DNA of 64,000 bases from Pseudacidovorax intermedius (GCF_001476815.1 NZ_LDSL01000038.1:33431-97430); one strand, 5' to 3'; shown: positions 15,546 to 24,575, numbered from the stretch's first letter. Translations and numbers: made by a program. Notes: generated by a model not told the origin, from the sequence alone.

Positions 15546-16577
15546 ATGATTTCCCGTACCCGCCGCCTCGTCGGTGCCCTGGCGCTCATGGGCGCCGCCG
15601 CGGCGGCCCCGCCGGCCGCCGCGCAGACCACGGTCCTGAAGTACTCCAACTGGCTGCCCGTCGGCCAGGCCATGCGCATGGAGGTGATCGAGCCCTGGAT
15701 CGCCGAGGTTGAGAAGGTCACCGCCGGCCGCGTCAAGATCGACACGCTGCCGAAGGTGGTCGGCACCTTGCCAGCGCAGTTCGACGTGGCGCGTGACGGC
15801 CAGGCCGACCTGGTCGTGTTCATCCCAGGCTACACGCCGAACCGCTTCGACATCCTCGAAGCGCTGCAGATGCCCTTCGTGAGCGACAACCCCGAAGTGC
15901 TGGCGCCGGTGGCCGACCGCTTCTTCCGCAAGCACCTGGCGAGCTATGGCGAGTTCAAGGGTGTGTTCCCGCTGTCGGTGTACGTGGTGTCGCCGGGCCA
16001 GCTGTTCAACAACAAGCGGCCGCTGCGGACGCTGGACGACTTCAAGGGCCTGAAGATGCGCAGTCCCCAGCCCAGTGCCACGCAGGCGCTGACGCTGATG
16101 GGCGCAGTGCCGGTCAGCAAGCCGGTGAGCGAGACCTACGAGCTCATGTCCTCGGGCGTGCTCGACGGCACGCTGATGCCGCCGGAGTCCATCCCGGCAT
16201 TCAAGCTCAACGACCTGGTGCCCTACGCCACCATCGTGCCGGGCGCCATCTACAACACGGTGCTGGTGCTGGGCATCAACGAATCGAAGTGGAACAGCCT
16301 GCGGGCCGAGGACCGCGAGGCCGTCATGCGCATCAGCGGCGACGTGTTCGCGGCGAAGATCGGCGCCGCCTACGCCAAGGGCGACCGCGCGGCCTTCGAC
16401 GGCCTGCGCAAGGCGGGCAAAAGCGTGGAGACGGCCTCGCCCGCGCTGGTGGCGGACATGAAGAAGGTGCTGGTGCCGGTCGAGCAGGACTGGATCGCCA
16501 AGGCCCGCAAGAAGGGCGTGGCCGAGCCGCAGAAGCTGCTGGATCAACTGCGCGCCGACGTGGCCGCCGGGAAGTAA
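15546..16577 (+). CDS. TRAP transporter substrate-binding protein (DctP family)
   Basis: This 343-residue periplasmic protein has a signal peptide (MISRTRRLVGALALMGAAAA... cleaved near PAAAQ) and then the DctP fold: LKYSNWLPVGQAMRMEVIEPWI, GVFPLSVYVVSPGQLF, and the carboxylate-binding Arg in FKGLKMRSPQPS. TRAP systems import organic acids using an ion gradient. It is the first gene behind operator 2 and is followed by the matching small and large permease genes, so the three form one importer. Its ligand is likely the acid degraded by the surrounding enzymes. Confidence 0.93.
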   Translation: MISRTRRLVGALALMGAAAAAPPAAAQTTVLKYSNWLPVGQAMRMEVIEPWIAEVEKVTAGRVKIDTLPKVVGTLPAQFDVARDGQADLVVFIPGYTPNRFDILEALQMPFVSDNPEVLAPVADRFFRKHLASYGEFKGVFPLSVYVVSPGQLFNNKRPLRTLDDFKGLKMRSPQPSATQALTLMGAVPVSKPVSETYELMSSGVLDGTLMPPESIPAFKLNDLVPYATIVPGAIYNTVLVLGINESKWNSLRAEDREAVMRISGDVFAAKIGAAYAKGDRAAFDGLRKAGKSVETASPALVADMKKVLVPVEQDWIAKARKKGVAEPQKLLDQLRADVAAGK

Positions 16578-16587
16578 AGGCGTGGCC

Positions 16588-17073
16588 ATGATGACACCCG
16601 GCCGCCTGGAGCGCCTGCTCACGGCGGTTGGCACGCTCAGCCTGCTCGCCCTGATGGGCATCGTCTTCGTCGATGTGCTGGGCCGCAACCTCTTCAACCG
16701 GCCGCTGCTGTGGGGCACCGAACTGGCCGAGGTGCTGCTGGCGCTCATGGTGTTCGTCTTCTACCCTGTGCTGGCGCGGCGCGACGGACACATCGTGGTC
16801 GATCTGATTCCGGTGGCGCCTGCGCTGCGCATGCTGCAGCGCGCGCTCGCCGGTGTGGTCGGCGCGGCGCTGTTCGGCATCGTGGCGTGGTGCTGCGGGC
16901 GCCAGGCGCTGCGCTCGGCCGAATACGGCGATGCGTCCGCCGTGCTGGGCCTGCCCACGGCCTGGGTGCTCTGGGCCATGACGGCGCTGGCGGCCCTCAG
17001 CGCCGTCATCTTCCTGGCGCGCGCAGCGGGCGTGCTGACGGTCGCACCGGCGTCGGCCGGGCAGGGGGGCTGA
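16588..17073 (+). CDS. TRAP transporter small permease (DctQ family)
   Basis: This 161-residue membrane protein has four hydrophobic segments and the DctQ hallmarks DVLGRNLFNRPLLWGTELAEVLL and FYPVLARRDGHIVVDLI. It bridges the binding protein and the large permease. ATG at 16588 is chosen because AAGG lies 7 nt upstream; an in-frame GTG at 16582 and the ATG at 16591 are alternatives. It lies 10 bases after the binding protein gene and is followed after one base by the large permease gene. Confidence 0.9.
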   Translation: MMTPGRLERLLTAVGTLSLLALMGIVFVDVLGRNLFNRPLLWGTELAEVLLALMVFVFYPVLARRDGHIVVDLIPVAPALRMLQRALAGVVGAALFGIVAWCCGRQALRSAEYGDASAVLGLPTAWVLWAMTALAALSAVIFLARAAGVLTVAPASAGQGG

Positions 17074-17074
17074 G

Positions 17075-18382
17075 ATGCTGGCCGTCACCCTGGGCTTCCT
17101 CGTTGCCTTCGCACTGATCTTCATGCAGGTGCCGATCGCCACGGCACTGGGCCTGGTCGGCTTCGGCGGCGTGGTGCTGCTCAACGGCTGGACGCCCGCG
17201 CTCAGCATGGCGGCCACGATCACGCGCGACAGCACCCTGGTCTACACGCTGATCGTCCTGCCCCTGTTCGTGCTGATGGGCAACCTGGTGGCGGGCGCCG
17301 GCATCTCGGGCGACTTGTTCCGCGCCGCCCAGGCGCTGATCGGGCGCCGGCGAGGCGGCGTGGCCATGGCGACGGTGGCGGCCTGCGGCGCCTTCGGCGC
17401 CATCTGCGGCTCCAGCGTGGCCACCGCCGCGACCATGGGCAAGGTCGCGATCCCGGAGATGCGCCGCCTCGGCTATGGCGACCGGCTGGCCAGCGCCGCG
17501 GTGGCAGCCGGCGGCACGCTGGGCATCCTCATTCCGCCTTCCGTGATCATGGTGGTCTACGGCGTCGCCACGCAGACGCACATCGGCAAGCTGTTCGCCG
17601 CCGGCATCGTGCCGGGCCTCATCGCGGTCATCGGCTACATGCTCGCCGTGCGCTGGACGGTATGGCGGGATCCCTCGCAGGCGCCCGTGGACGCCGAGCG
17701 CGTCCGCATGGACGGGGGGGCGCTGCTGCGCACGCTGTGGCCGGTCGCGGCCATCTTCGGCATCGTGATGGGCGGCATCTACGGCGGCTTCTTCACCTCC
17801 GTCGAAGCCTCGGGCATCGGCGCCGCGGCCGCGCTGGTGTTTGCACTGACCCGACACAACCTGAGCCTGGCGCAGATCGGCGAGATCTTCGCGGACAGCG
17901 CACGCACCTCGGCCATGATGTTCGCCATCATCCTGGGCGCGGCCCTGTTCGGCGAGTTCGTCAACATCACCGGCGTGCACCAGGGGCTGCTGGCGATGGT
18001 GCAGGGCAGTGGGCTGTCGCCCTTCGGCATCATCCTGGCGATGATCGCCGTCTACCTCGTCCTGGGTTGCGTGCTCGAGAGCCTGTCGATGATCCTGCTG
18101 ACGGTGCCGATCTTCTTTCCCATCGTGACGGCGCTGGGCTTCGATCCCGTGTGGTTCGGCATCCTCATCGTCGTGGTGGTGGAGATCGGGCTCATCACGC
18201 CGCCCATCGGCGTCAACCTCTTCGTCATCCGCTCCGTGACGCCGGACATGCCGATGGGCGCGATCGTGCGCGGCGTGGTGCCTTTCATCGTGGCCGACCT
18301 GACGCGGGTGCTGCTGATCGCCGGCGTGCCTGCCCTCAGCCTGTGGCTGCCCAACCTGCTGTTCAAGAGCGCTGCCGGATGA
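17075..18382 (+). CDS. TRAP transporter large permease (DctM family)
   Basis: This 435-residue integral membrane protein has about a dozen hydrophobic segments. It carries DctM signatures such as PLFVLMGNLVAGAGIS, GAICGSSVATAATMGKVAIPEMRRLGY, GTLGILIPPSVIMVVYG and EIGLITPPIGVNLFVI. It forms the ion-coupled transport channel with DctQ. It overlaps the following phosphotransferase gene by 4 bp, so transport and the downstream genes are co-translated. Confidence 0.94.
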   Translation: MLAVTLGFLVAFALIFMQVPIATALGLVGFGGVVLLNGWTPALSMAATITRDSTLVYTLIVLPLFVLMGNLVAGAGISGDLFRAAQALIGRRRGGVAMATVAACGAFGAICGSSVATAATMGKVAIPEMRRLGYGDRLASAAVAAGGTLGILIPPSVIMVVYGVATQTHIGKLFAAGIVPGLIAVIGYMLAVRWTVWRDPSQAPVDAERVRMDGGALLRTLWPVAAIFGIVMGGIYGGFFTSVEASGIGAAAALVFALTRHNLSLAQIGEIFADSARTSAMMFAIILGAALFGEFVNITGVHQGLLAMVQGSGLSPFGIILAMIAVYLVLGCVLESLSMILLTVPIFFPIVTALGFDPVWFGILIVVVVEIGLITPPIGVNLFVIRSVTPDMPMGAIVRGVVPFIVADLTRVLLIAGVPALSLWLPNLLFKSAAG

Positions 18383-19437
18383 CGCAGCCGGCCCTCGACC
18401 TCTCGGCGCCGGTGCTGGTGCCCCGGCTGGCCGGCTTCCTGTCCGCGGCCTGGGCCCGGCCGGTGGCCATCGACGCGCTGCATCGCTTTGCGGCCGGCAT
18501 GTCGTGGATCACGCTGGGCTTCAGCGCCATGCTGCCGGCCCACGGGGACGCGCCGGGCGAGACGCGCGCGCTGATCCTGCGCGTGGGCGATCCGGCCGGG
18601 CTGCTTGCGCCCTATCGCGCCGAGCCCGAATACCACGTGCTCGCCGCGCTGGAGAGCCTGCCGGCGCTGCCGGTGCCGCGCGTCTTCGCCTTCAGCGACG
18701 ATCCGGCCGTGATCGGCGCACCCTTCCTGGTGACCGGCCGGGTGGAGGGCGACACGCCCATGCCCTGGAAGGGCGCTGCGGAGGCCCGCGGCGAGGCCCT
18801 CAACGCCAGCCTGGCCGCCGACTTCGTCGATGGCCTGGCCGCGCTGCACCGGGTGGACTGGCGCGCCACCCCGCTGGCGCGGCTGTGGGGCGCGGTGGAC
18901 GCCACCGAGGTCGCCCGCGCGCAGGTGGACTTCTGGTGGACGCATGCCGGCCTGGCCGGCCACGACACGGCCCCGCCGCCGCAGATGCACCATGCCCTGC
19001 GCTGGCTGCAGCGCCATGCGCCCGTTGCGCCGCGCGTGGTCATCGTCCATGGCGACTACCGCGTGGGCAACTTCCTGCAGCAGGCCGGGCGCATCACGGC
19101 GGTGCTGGATTGGGAGCTGGTGCATGCCGGCGATCCGCACGAAGACCTGGCCTGGGCGGCCCTGCGCATCTTCTCGGGCGGCACCGGCCGCGTGGGCGGC
19201 CTGATGACGCGCGACGCCTTCCTGGACCGCTACGCCGCCCAGGCCGGCTTCCAGCCCGATCCGCGCGTGCTGCGCTACTACGAGGTGCTGGGCCTGTTCA
19301 AGAGCGCGTCGATGCTGATGGGTGCGGCCCAGCGCGTGCAGGGCGGCCAGGCGCGCGACGTGCGCATGGCGTCGATGGGCTTCCAGGTGGCCTCCACGCT
19401 GCTCGAACTCAACCGCCTGCTGGGAGAGGCGCCATGA
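18379..19437 (+). CDS. Aminoglycoside-phosphotransferase-fold (APH) family protein
   Basis: This 352-residue protein has the kinase-like motifs of the APH family: VIVHGDYRVGNFL (catalytic Asp) and AVLDWELVHAGDPHEDLAWA (metal-binding Asp). Proteins of this branch commonly sit beside acyl-CoA dehydrogenases and resemble the N-terminal kinase domain of human ACAD10/11, which handles 4-hydroxyacyl-CoAs. A role in phosphorylating a hydroxyacyl-CoA before elimination is therefore plausible. Antibiotic resistance is unlikely given the context. It overlaps both neighbours by 4 bp. Confidence 0.85.
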   Translation: MTQPALDLSAPVLVPRLAGFLSAAWARPVAIDALHRFAAGMSWITLGFSAMLPAHGDAPGETRALILRVGDPAGLLAPYRAEPEYHVLAALESLPALPVPRVFAFSDDPAVIGAPFLVTGRVEGDTPMPWKGAAEARGEALNASLAADFVDGLAALHRVDWRATPLARLWGAVDATEVARAQVDFWWTHAGLAGHDTAPPPQMHHALRWLQRHAPVAPRVVIVHGDYRVGNFLQQAGRITAVLDWELVHAGDPHEDLAWAALRIFSGGTGRVGGLMTRDAFLDRYAAQAGFQPDPRVLRYYEVLGLFKSASMLMGAAQRVQGGQARDVRMASMGFQVASTLLELNRLLGEAP

Positions 19438-19907
19438 ACGACGACCTGCCGCGCCTGATCGAGGCCCTGCGCCGTGCGCTCGAGCAGTCGGTGGCGCCCG
19501 AGCTGCAGAGCGACTTCGCCCGCGGCCAGCTGGCGGCGGTGCACGACATCCTCGGCAAGCTGGCCGGCATGGCGGTGTGGGACCCGGCCGCGCGCAGTGC
19601 GCAGGCCGAGGCCCTGCGTGCGGGCCTTGGCCGTTTCGAGGCCTATGCCGCGCAGGCCGGGCAGCGGCTGCCCGCCGCGGCCGGCAGCCCTGATGCCGAC
19701 GAACTGGCCGCCGCCGAGGCACGCGTGCGCCAGTGCGTGGACTGGCTGGATGCCAGCGCCGAGGACCTCGGCCCCGCACGCCATGCCGAACTCGACGCCA
19801 TCGTGCGCCAAGCCCTGCGCGAACAGCTCCTGGTGGAGCGCAGGCGCATTCCCCTGACCGACTTCGGCGCCATGACGGCCGGAGCCGCAACCGCTCCCAA
19901 GGACTGA
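19434..19907 (+). CDS. Conserved hypothetical protein beside the APH-family gene
   Basis: This 157-residue, mostly helical, charged protein has no signal peptide or membrane segment (LPRLIEALRRALEQSVAPEL..., EQLLVERRRIPLTDFGAMTAG). I do not recognise a catalytic motif. Small helical proteins of the DUF6285 kind often follow APH-family genes in acyl-CoA clusters, and this may be one, but the match is only by size and position. The ATG overlaps the stop of the APH gene, which supports it being real and possibly a partner of that kinase-like protein. Confidence 0.7.
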   Translation: MNDDLPRLIEALRRALEQSVAPELQSDFARGQLAAVHDILGKLAGMAVWDPAARSAQAEALRAGLGRFEAYAAQAGQRLPAAAGSPDADELAAAEARVRQCVDWLDASAEDLGPARHAELDAIVRQALREQLLVERRRIPLTDFGAMTAGAATAPKD

Positions 19908-19910
19908 CCC

Positions 19911-21026
19911 ATGCTCACTTCGCAGGACGACCTGCCAGGCCACCAGACGCCGGCCCCCTTCGCCCAGGCGGGCCAGGGCGATCCCCGCTTCACCGAACGC
20001 TGGTGGTACACGGCCCATCCGCTGGACGGACGGCCGCTGATCCTGGACGTGGGCTTCGGCTACTACCCCAACCGCGGCGTCATGGATGCGTTTGCCGGCG
20101 TGACGGTCGGGCGCACGCAGCACAACTTCCGTGCCTCGCGCCAACTCGGCGACCGTCCGCTGGACCTGGAGGTCGGGCCGCTGCGGCTGCAGATCGTCGA
20201 AGGCCATCGGCTGCATCGGCTCACGCTCCGCGACAACGCCTCGGGCATCGCCTTCGAACTGGACTTCGAGGCCTGCTTTCCCGCCGCCCAGGAGAAGCAG
20301 AGCCGGCGCGAGCGCGACGGCGTGGTCGACGAAGACCTGGCGCGCGTCGCCCAGTTCGGCCGCTGGCAGGGCTGGCTGCAGGTGGCCGGCGAGCGGCATG
20401 CAGTGAGCGCTTCCGACTGGTGGGGCCAGCGTGACCGGTCCTGGGGTGTCCGGTCCGAGATGCGTACCGACTGGGCCGTGCCGCCCATGCAGACGCACAA
20501 GCAGTTCTTCTGGACCTGGTCGATGTTTCAGACGCCCTCGGTCGGCGTCTCGCTGTTCCTCAAGGAGCGCGAGGCGGACAGGCCCTATTACCTGTCGGGC
20601 GCCGAGTTCCAACGCGACGCCCACGGGCGGGTGCGCAAGCGCGAGGTGCGCGAGCTGGCGCATGCGCTGGAGTGGGCCGACGACCCGCTCGGCCAGACGC
20701 TGACGGCCGGCGAGTTCATCCTGCGCTTCGACGAGGGCCCGGCGCGCGTGCTGCGCGTGGAGGCGCTGCCGGCGCGGTACTACCTCAAGGGGGGCCTCTA
20801 CGGCGGCTGGGGCGGCTGGAACCACGGCGACGACCGCGGCGCCTATGCCGAGGCCCACGACCGCTGGAATCTGGACGACCCGCTCACGCGCGAGCGTGCC
20901 CGCACCCTCGGCGACCACGTCATGCGTGTGCACACAGAGGGCGAACAGGGCATCGGGATCAGCGAATACGGCGTGGCCACTGGCTACGGCCGCTATCCGC
21001 TGCCGCAGAAGCATCCGGCGCTGTAG
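19911..21026 (+). CDS. Uncharacterised protein, possibly CrtC/lipocalin-like (DUF7064/7065-type)
   Basis: The protein has 371 residues, no signal peptide, and is rich in beta-type and aromatic residues. Recognisable stretches are ERWWYTAHPLDGRPLILDVGFGYYPNRGVMDAF, SDWWGQRDRSWGVR, FFWTWSMFQTPSVGVSLFLKE and a Gly/Trp segment GGLYGGWGGWNHGDDRG. The WGQRDRSWG pattern recalls carotenoid-hydratase-like/AttH lipocalin-type proteins found in steroid and terpenoid catabolic clusters. I cannot confirm the family without a profile search. It starts 3 bases after the preceding stop and belongs to the TRAP operon. Confidence 0.7.
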   Translation: MLTSQDDLPGHQTPAPFAQAGQGDPRFTERWWYTAHPLDGRPLILDVGFGYYPNRGVMDAFAGVTVGRTQHNFRASRQLGDRPLDLEVGPLRLQIVEGHRLHRLTLRDNASGIAFELDFEACFPAAQEKQSRRERDGVVDEDLARVAQFGRWQGWLQVAGERHAVSASDWWGQRDRSWGVRSEMRTDWAVPPMQTHKQFFWTWSMFQTPSVGVSLFLKEREADRPYYLSGAEFQRDAHGRVRKREVRELAHALEWADDPLGQTLTAGEFILRFDEGPARVLRVEALPARYYLKGGLYGGWGGWNHGDDRGAYAEAHDRWNLDDPLTRERARTLGDHVMRVHTEGEQGIGISEYGVATGYGRYPLPQKHPAL

Positions 21027-21046
21027 CTGCGCCAGGGAAACCCGCC

Positions 21047-22600
21047 ATGCAACTCACGCAGGCACTGACCCGCGCGGTGCAGATCCGCCACCGCCACACG
21101 GCCACGCTCTACAACGACCGCTCGCGCACCTGGGCCGAAGTGGGCGAACGCGTGCCGCGGCTTGCGGCCGGGCTTCGCGCGATGGGGCTGAAGGCCGGGG
21201 AGCGCCTGGCCGTGCTGGCCCTCAACAGCGACAACTACATCGAGCTCCTGTTCGCCGCCGCCTGGGCCGACCTGGTGCTGGTGCCGCTCAACACCCGCTG
21301 GGCGGTGCCCGAGAACATCTACAGCCTGCGGGACGCGGAATGCGCGGGCCTGGTGCTGGACGACGCCTTCGCGGAGCAGGCGCCGGCCCTGCTGGACGGC
21401 CACGCCATGGCGCATGTGGTGCATATGGGCGATGCGCCCACGCCCGCCGGCATGACCGGCTCCGAAGCCCTGATCGCGCGCTCGGCGCCCATGCCCGACG
21501 CCTGCGGCCGCGACGATGCGCTGTGCGGCATCTACTACACGGGCGGCACCACCGGCAGCCCCAAGGGCGTGATGCTGTCGCATCGCAACTTCGTCGCCGC
21601 CTCCATCAACTGGATCGCCACGCTGCACTTCACCGACCAGACCCGCTACCTGCATTCGGCCGGGCTGTTCCACCTGGCCGGCGCGTCGCCGGCCTTCGCC
21701 CTCACCATGGCCGGTGGCACGCATGTGTGCCTGCCCAAGTTCGATGCCCTGCTGGCCTTCCAGGCCATCGAGCGCCACCGGGTCAACTACGTGCTGTTCG
21801 TGCCGACCATGATCAACATGATGCTGAACCACCCGGACTTCGAGCGCCACGACCTCAGCAGCGTGCGCTACTGCGAATATGGCGCCTCGCCCATTCCCGA
21901 CGCGGTGCTGGCCGCCGCCATCGAGAAGCTGCCGGGCTGGGAGTTCATCCAGGGCTATGGCATGACCGAGACGGCCGCGTTGACGGTGAGCCTGCCCTGG
22001 CGCTTTCACTTCGACGGGGAGCACGGCCCTCACAAGCGTAAGGCAGCGGGCCGCGCGTCGTATGGTGTCGATGTGCGCATCGTGGATGCCGAGGGTCAGG
22101 AAGTGCCGCGCGGCATGCCGGGCGAGATCGCGGTGCGCGGCGCACAGGTCATGCTGGGCTACTGGAAGCGTCCCGAGGACACGGCGGCCGTGCTGCGCGA
22201 CGGCTGGATGCACACCGGGGACGGCGCCTGGATGGACGAGGCCGGCTTCATCTACATCGTCGATCGCGTCAAGGACATGATCATCAGCGGGGGCGAGAAC
22301 ATCTACTCGCGCGAGGTGGAGAACGCCGTGCATGCGCACCCGGCCGTGCGCGAATGCGCGGTGATCGGCATCCCCGACGAGAAGTGGGGCGAGGCGGTGC
22401 TGGCCGTGGTGGCGCTCAAGGCCGGCCATGCCGTGACCGAGCAGGAACTGATCGCGCACTGCCGCATGCTGATCGCCAGCTACAAATGCCCGCGTCGCGT
22501 GGCGTTCTGCGAGGCGCTGCCGCTTTCCGGTGCCGGAAAGATCATGAAGAACGTGCTGCGCGCGCCCTACTGGGAGGGAAAGAAGCGCGCGGTCAACTGA
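21047..22600 (+). CDS. AMP-dependent acyl-CoA synthetase/ligase
   Basis: This 517-residue ANL-superfamily ligase has the P-loop YTGGTTGSPKG (164-174), the motif GYGMTETAAL, the hinge DRVKDMIISGGENIYSREVEN and the C-terminal catalytic Lys in GAGKIMKN. It activates a carboxylic acid to its CoA ester via an acyl-adenylate. It is the last gene of the TRAP operon, a natural arrangement for import followed by CoA activation. The ATG lies 20 bases after the preceding stop with a GGGAAA site. Its 3' end overlaps the convergent TetR gene by 8 bp. Confidence 0.92.
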   Translation: MQLTQALTRAVQIRHRHTATLYNDRSRTWAEVGERVPRLAAGLRAMGLKAGERLAVLALNSDNYIELLFAAAWADLVLVPLNTRWAVPENIYSLRDAECAGLVLDDAFAEQAPALLDGHAMAHVVHMGDAPTPAGMTGSEALIARSAPMPDACGRDDALCGIYYTGGTTGSPKGVMLSHRNFVAASINWIATLHFTDQTRYLHSAGLFHLAGASPAFALTMAGGTHVCLPKFDALLAFQAIERHRVNYVLFVPTMINMMLNHPDFERHDLSSVRYCEYGASPIPDAVLAAAIEKLPGWEFIQGYGMTETAALTVSLPWRFHFDGEHGPHKRKAAGRASYGVDVRIVDAEGQEVPRGMPGEIAVRGAQVMLGYWKRPEDTAAVLRDGWMHTGDGAWMDEAGFIYIVDRVKDMIISGGENIYSREVENAVHAHPAVRECAVIGIPDEKWGEAVLAVVALKAGHAVTEQELIAHCRMLIASYKCPRRVAFCEALPLSGAGKIMKNVLRAPYWEGKKRAVN

Positions 22601-23210
22601 GCGGCCGGCCTTCGGCATCGAGTTGAACGAAGCCCGCCGTCCACAGCGCCGAGACGCGGGCGGCCAGCTCGCGCGGCGGGATCTGGCCGCTCTTGCGATA
22701 CCAGGTGAAGGTCCAGATCATCATGCCGAAGAGCAGCAGCGAATAGGGCTTGCGCGCCTTGGGGTCGCGCATGACGGTGGGGTTCATCTCGCCGAGCAGC
22801 TGTTCCAGCAGGTCGGCCAGCTCCACTTCCATGACGCGAATCTGCTCGCGCTCGGCGCGCGGCAGGAACTTGAGGTCGGCCATCAGGATGAGGTGCTCGC
22901 TGCGCGAGCGGGCCGCGCCCTGCACGAAGCTGTCGATGAAGCGCGCGAAGCGTTCCTCTGCCGGCAGCGGCAGGGCCACGATGGCCCGCAACTCGGCCGT
23001 CTGCTGCGCGATGTGCTCATGCACGACGGCGAAGAGCAGGTCCTCCTTGCTGGGGAAGTAGTGGTAGAGGTGGGACTTGGAGGCATTGCAGGCCTTCGCC
23101 ACATCCATCATCGTGGCCTGGTCGAAGCCCTTGCGCGCGATCAGGGCCGCCGCCTTCTCCAGGATGGCGCGCTTCTTGTCCTCGTAGTCGTCTGCACGGG
23201 TGCGTGTCAC
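22593..23210 (-). CDS. TetR/AcrR-family transcriptional regulator 1
   Basis: This 205-residue protein has an N-terminal helix-turn-helix (about residues 10-58: ILEKAAALIARKGFDQATMMDVA, SKSHLYHYFPSKEDLL) and a ligand-binding C-terminal domain. It is clearly related to the second regulator at 31384 (shared DVAKACxASKSxLYHYFPxKxDLLFA and a long C-terminal similarity, e.g. DLKFLP/DVKFLP, WYRKSGQIPPREL/WYKPTGAVKPQEL). The start codon is GTG; no upstream ATG is in frame. Operator 3 lies 53 bp upstream, between it and the reductase gene, suggesting autoregulation. The inducer is probably a CoA ester of the pathway. Confidence 0.92.
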   Translation of the reverse strand: MTRTRADDYEDKKRAILEKAAALIARKGFDQATMMDVAKACNASKSHLYHYFPSKEDLLFAVVHEHIAQQTAELRAIVALPLPAEERFARFIDSFVQGAARSRSEHLILMADLKFLPRAEREQIRVMEVELADLLEQLLGEMNPTVMRDPKARKPYSLLLFGMMIWTFTWYRKSGQIPPRELAARVSALWTAGFVQLDAEGRPLS

Positions 23211-23262
23211 GTTGCGTGTCCTTCGCCGGTTGTCTTGCCACTTGTTGACCCAGTCGATATAT

Positions 23263-23282
23263 TAGACCGACCGGACGGACTA
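23263..23282. promoter_or_regulatory. TetR-type operator 3 (tetR1 / ferredoxin reductase divergent region)
   Basis: The arms are TAGACCG and CGGACTA around ACCGGA. A TATAAG -10-like box (23281-23286) overlaps the right arm on the + strand, and TAATAT does the same on the - strand, so both divergent genes could be controlled. The core ACCGACCGGACGG recalls PaaR-type TetR operators of Burkholderiales (from memory). Confidence 0.75.
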
Positions 23283-23312
23283 TAAGGCGCCCGCTTCGAG
23301 GCGGCACACAGG

Positions 23313-24575
23313 ATGAACATGGAGACAGTACAGCAAGCGCACTGGGACCTGATCGTGATCGGTGCCGGCCATGCCGGCAGCGAGCTGGCCGTGACCACGC
23401 GCCAGGCGGGCTGGGCGGGCAGCATCCTGCTGCTCGGTGACGAGCCGGGACTGCCCTACCACCGGCCACCGCTTTCCAAGGCGTACCTCAGTGGCGAGAT
23501 GGACGCCGGCGCCCTGGCGCTGCGCCCCGAGGCCGCCTACGAACGCGCAGGCGTGGTGCGCCGCAGCGGCGTGCGCGTCGCTGCCATAGACCGGGTCCGG
23601 CACGAACTGGTGCTGGCCGGCAGCGGCGAACGGCTGCGCTACGGCAAGCTGGCCCTGTGCACCGGTGGCCGGCCACGGCCGTACCGCTGCGAGGGGATCG
23701 ATCCGGACGCTCCGCCGTCCAACCTGCTGTACCTGCGTACCGCTGCCGACGCAGACCGGCTTCGCGCCTTCGTCAAGCCCGGCGCACGGATTGCGGTGCT
23801 GGGCGGCGGCTATGTGGGCCTGGAAGTGGCGGCCTCGGCCGCCAAGGCCGGCATGCAGGTGACGGTGCTCGAAGCGCAGCCGCGCGTGCTGGCGCGCGTG
23901 GCCGGTCCTCGGCTGTCGCAGTTCTACGAGGACGAGCATCGACGCCACGGGGTGGACATCCGCACGGGCATGCAGGTGCTGGCGGTGCAGTGCGTGGACG
24001 GCGTCATCACCGCGCTCGATGGCACGAACGGCGAGCGCATCGAGGCCGACGTGGTCGTGGCCGGCATCGGCATGGAGCCCGAGGTGAGCCTGGCCATCGA
24101 GGCCGGCCTGGGCGGCGTCGATGGCATTCCGGTGGACACGCACGGCCAGACGGCTGACCCGGACGTGTTCGCCGCAGGCGACTGCACGCGGCACGTGCAT
24201 CCGGCCTACGAGCGGGATGTGCGCATCGAGTCGGTGCCCAACGCGCTGGAGCAGGCCCGCGCGGTCGCCGGCTGGCTGGGCGGCAAGCCCAAGCCGTACA
24301 CGGCGATTCCGTGGTTCTGGTCCGACCAGTACGACCTCAAGCTGCAGATGGCCGGCCTCCCGCAGGGGCATGACCAGTGCGTGCTGCGCGGCGATCCCGC
24401 AACACGCAGCTTTTGCGCGTTCTACCTGAAGGGCGGCCAGCTGCTGGCGATCGACGCTGTGAACCGGCCCGGCGACTTCATGCTCGTGCGCCGCGCCATG
24501 GCCCAGCCGCTGCATGTGGATGCGGCCCGCCTCGCCGACGAGTCGCAACCCCTGAAGGCGCTGCTGCAGGCTTGA
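23313..24575 (+). CDS. NAD(P)H-dependent ferredoxin/rubredoxin reductase, FAD family
   Basis: This 420-residue flavoprotein is of the putidaredoxin/rhodocoxin reductase type. It has the FAD motif GAGHAGSE (17-24), LPYHRPPLSKAYL, the NAD-binding motif GGGYVGLEVA, the FAD-ribityl motif VFAAGDCTRH and the C-terminal domain with IPWFWSDQYDLKLQMAG. It would feed electrons from NAD(P)H to the ferredoxin at 338-658 and thence to the Rieske oxygenase. It is transcribed alone and shares operator 3 with tetR1. It is the only such reductase in the window, so it may also serve the rubredoxin at 47173. Confidence 0.94.
   Translation: MNMETVQQAHWDLIVIGAGHAGSELAVTTRQAGWAGSILLLGDEPGLPYHRPPLSKAYLSGEMDAGALALRPEAAYERAGVVRRSGVRVAAIDRVRHELVLAGSGERLRYGKLALCTGGRPRPYRCEGIDPDAPPSNLLYLRTAADADRLRAFVKPGARIAVLGGGYVGLEVAASAAKAGMQVTVLEAQPRVLARVAGPRLSQFYEDEHRRHGVDIRTGMQVLAVQCVDGVITALDGTNGERIEADVVVAGIGMEPEVSLAIEAGLGGVDGIPVDTHGQTADPDVFAAGDCTRHVHPAYERDVRIESVPNALEQARAVAGWLGGKPKPYTAIPWFWSDQYDLKLQMAGLPQGHDQCVLRGDPATRSFCAFYLKGGQLLAIDAVNRPGDFMLVRRAMAQPLHVDAARLADESQPLKALLQA

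Noticed and set aside
18379..19437. Aminoglycoside resistance gene
   Set aside because: It has the APH fold only. The context (TRAP permease, CoA ligase) and branch match acyl-CoA-associated kinases, so resistance is not supported.
22623..23285. Plus-strand open frame opposite tetR1
   Set aside because: It is a shadow of the helix-turn-helix gene, whose TetR motifs are unmistakable on the minus strand.
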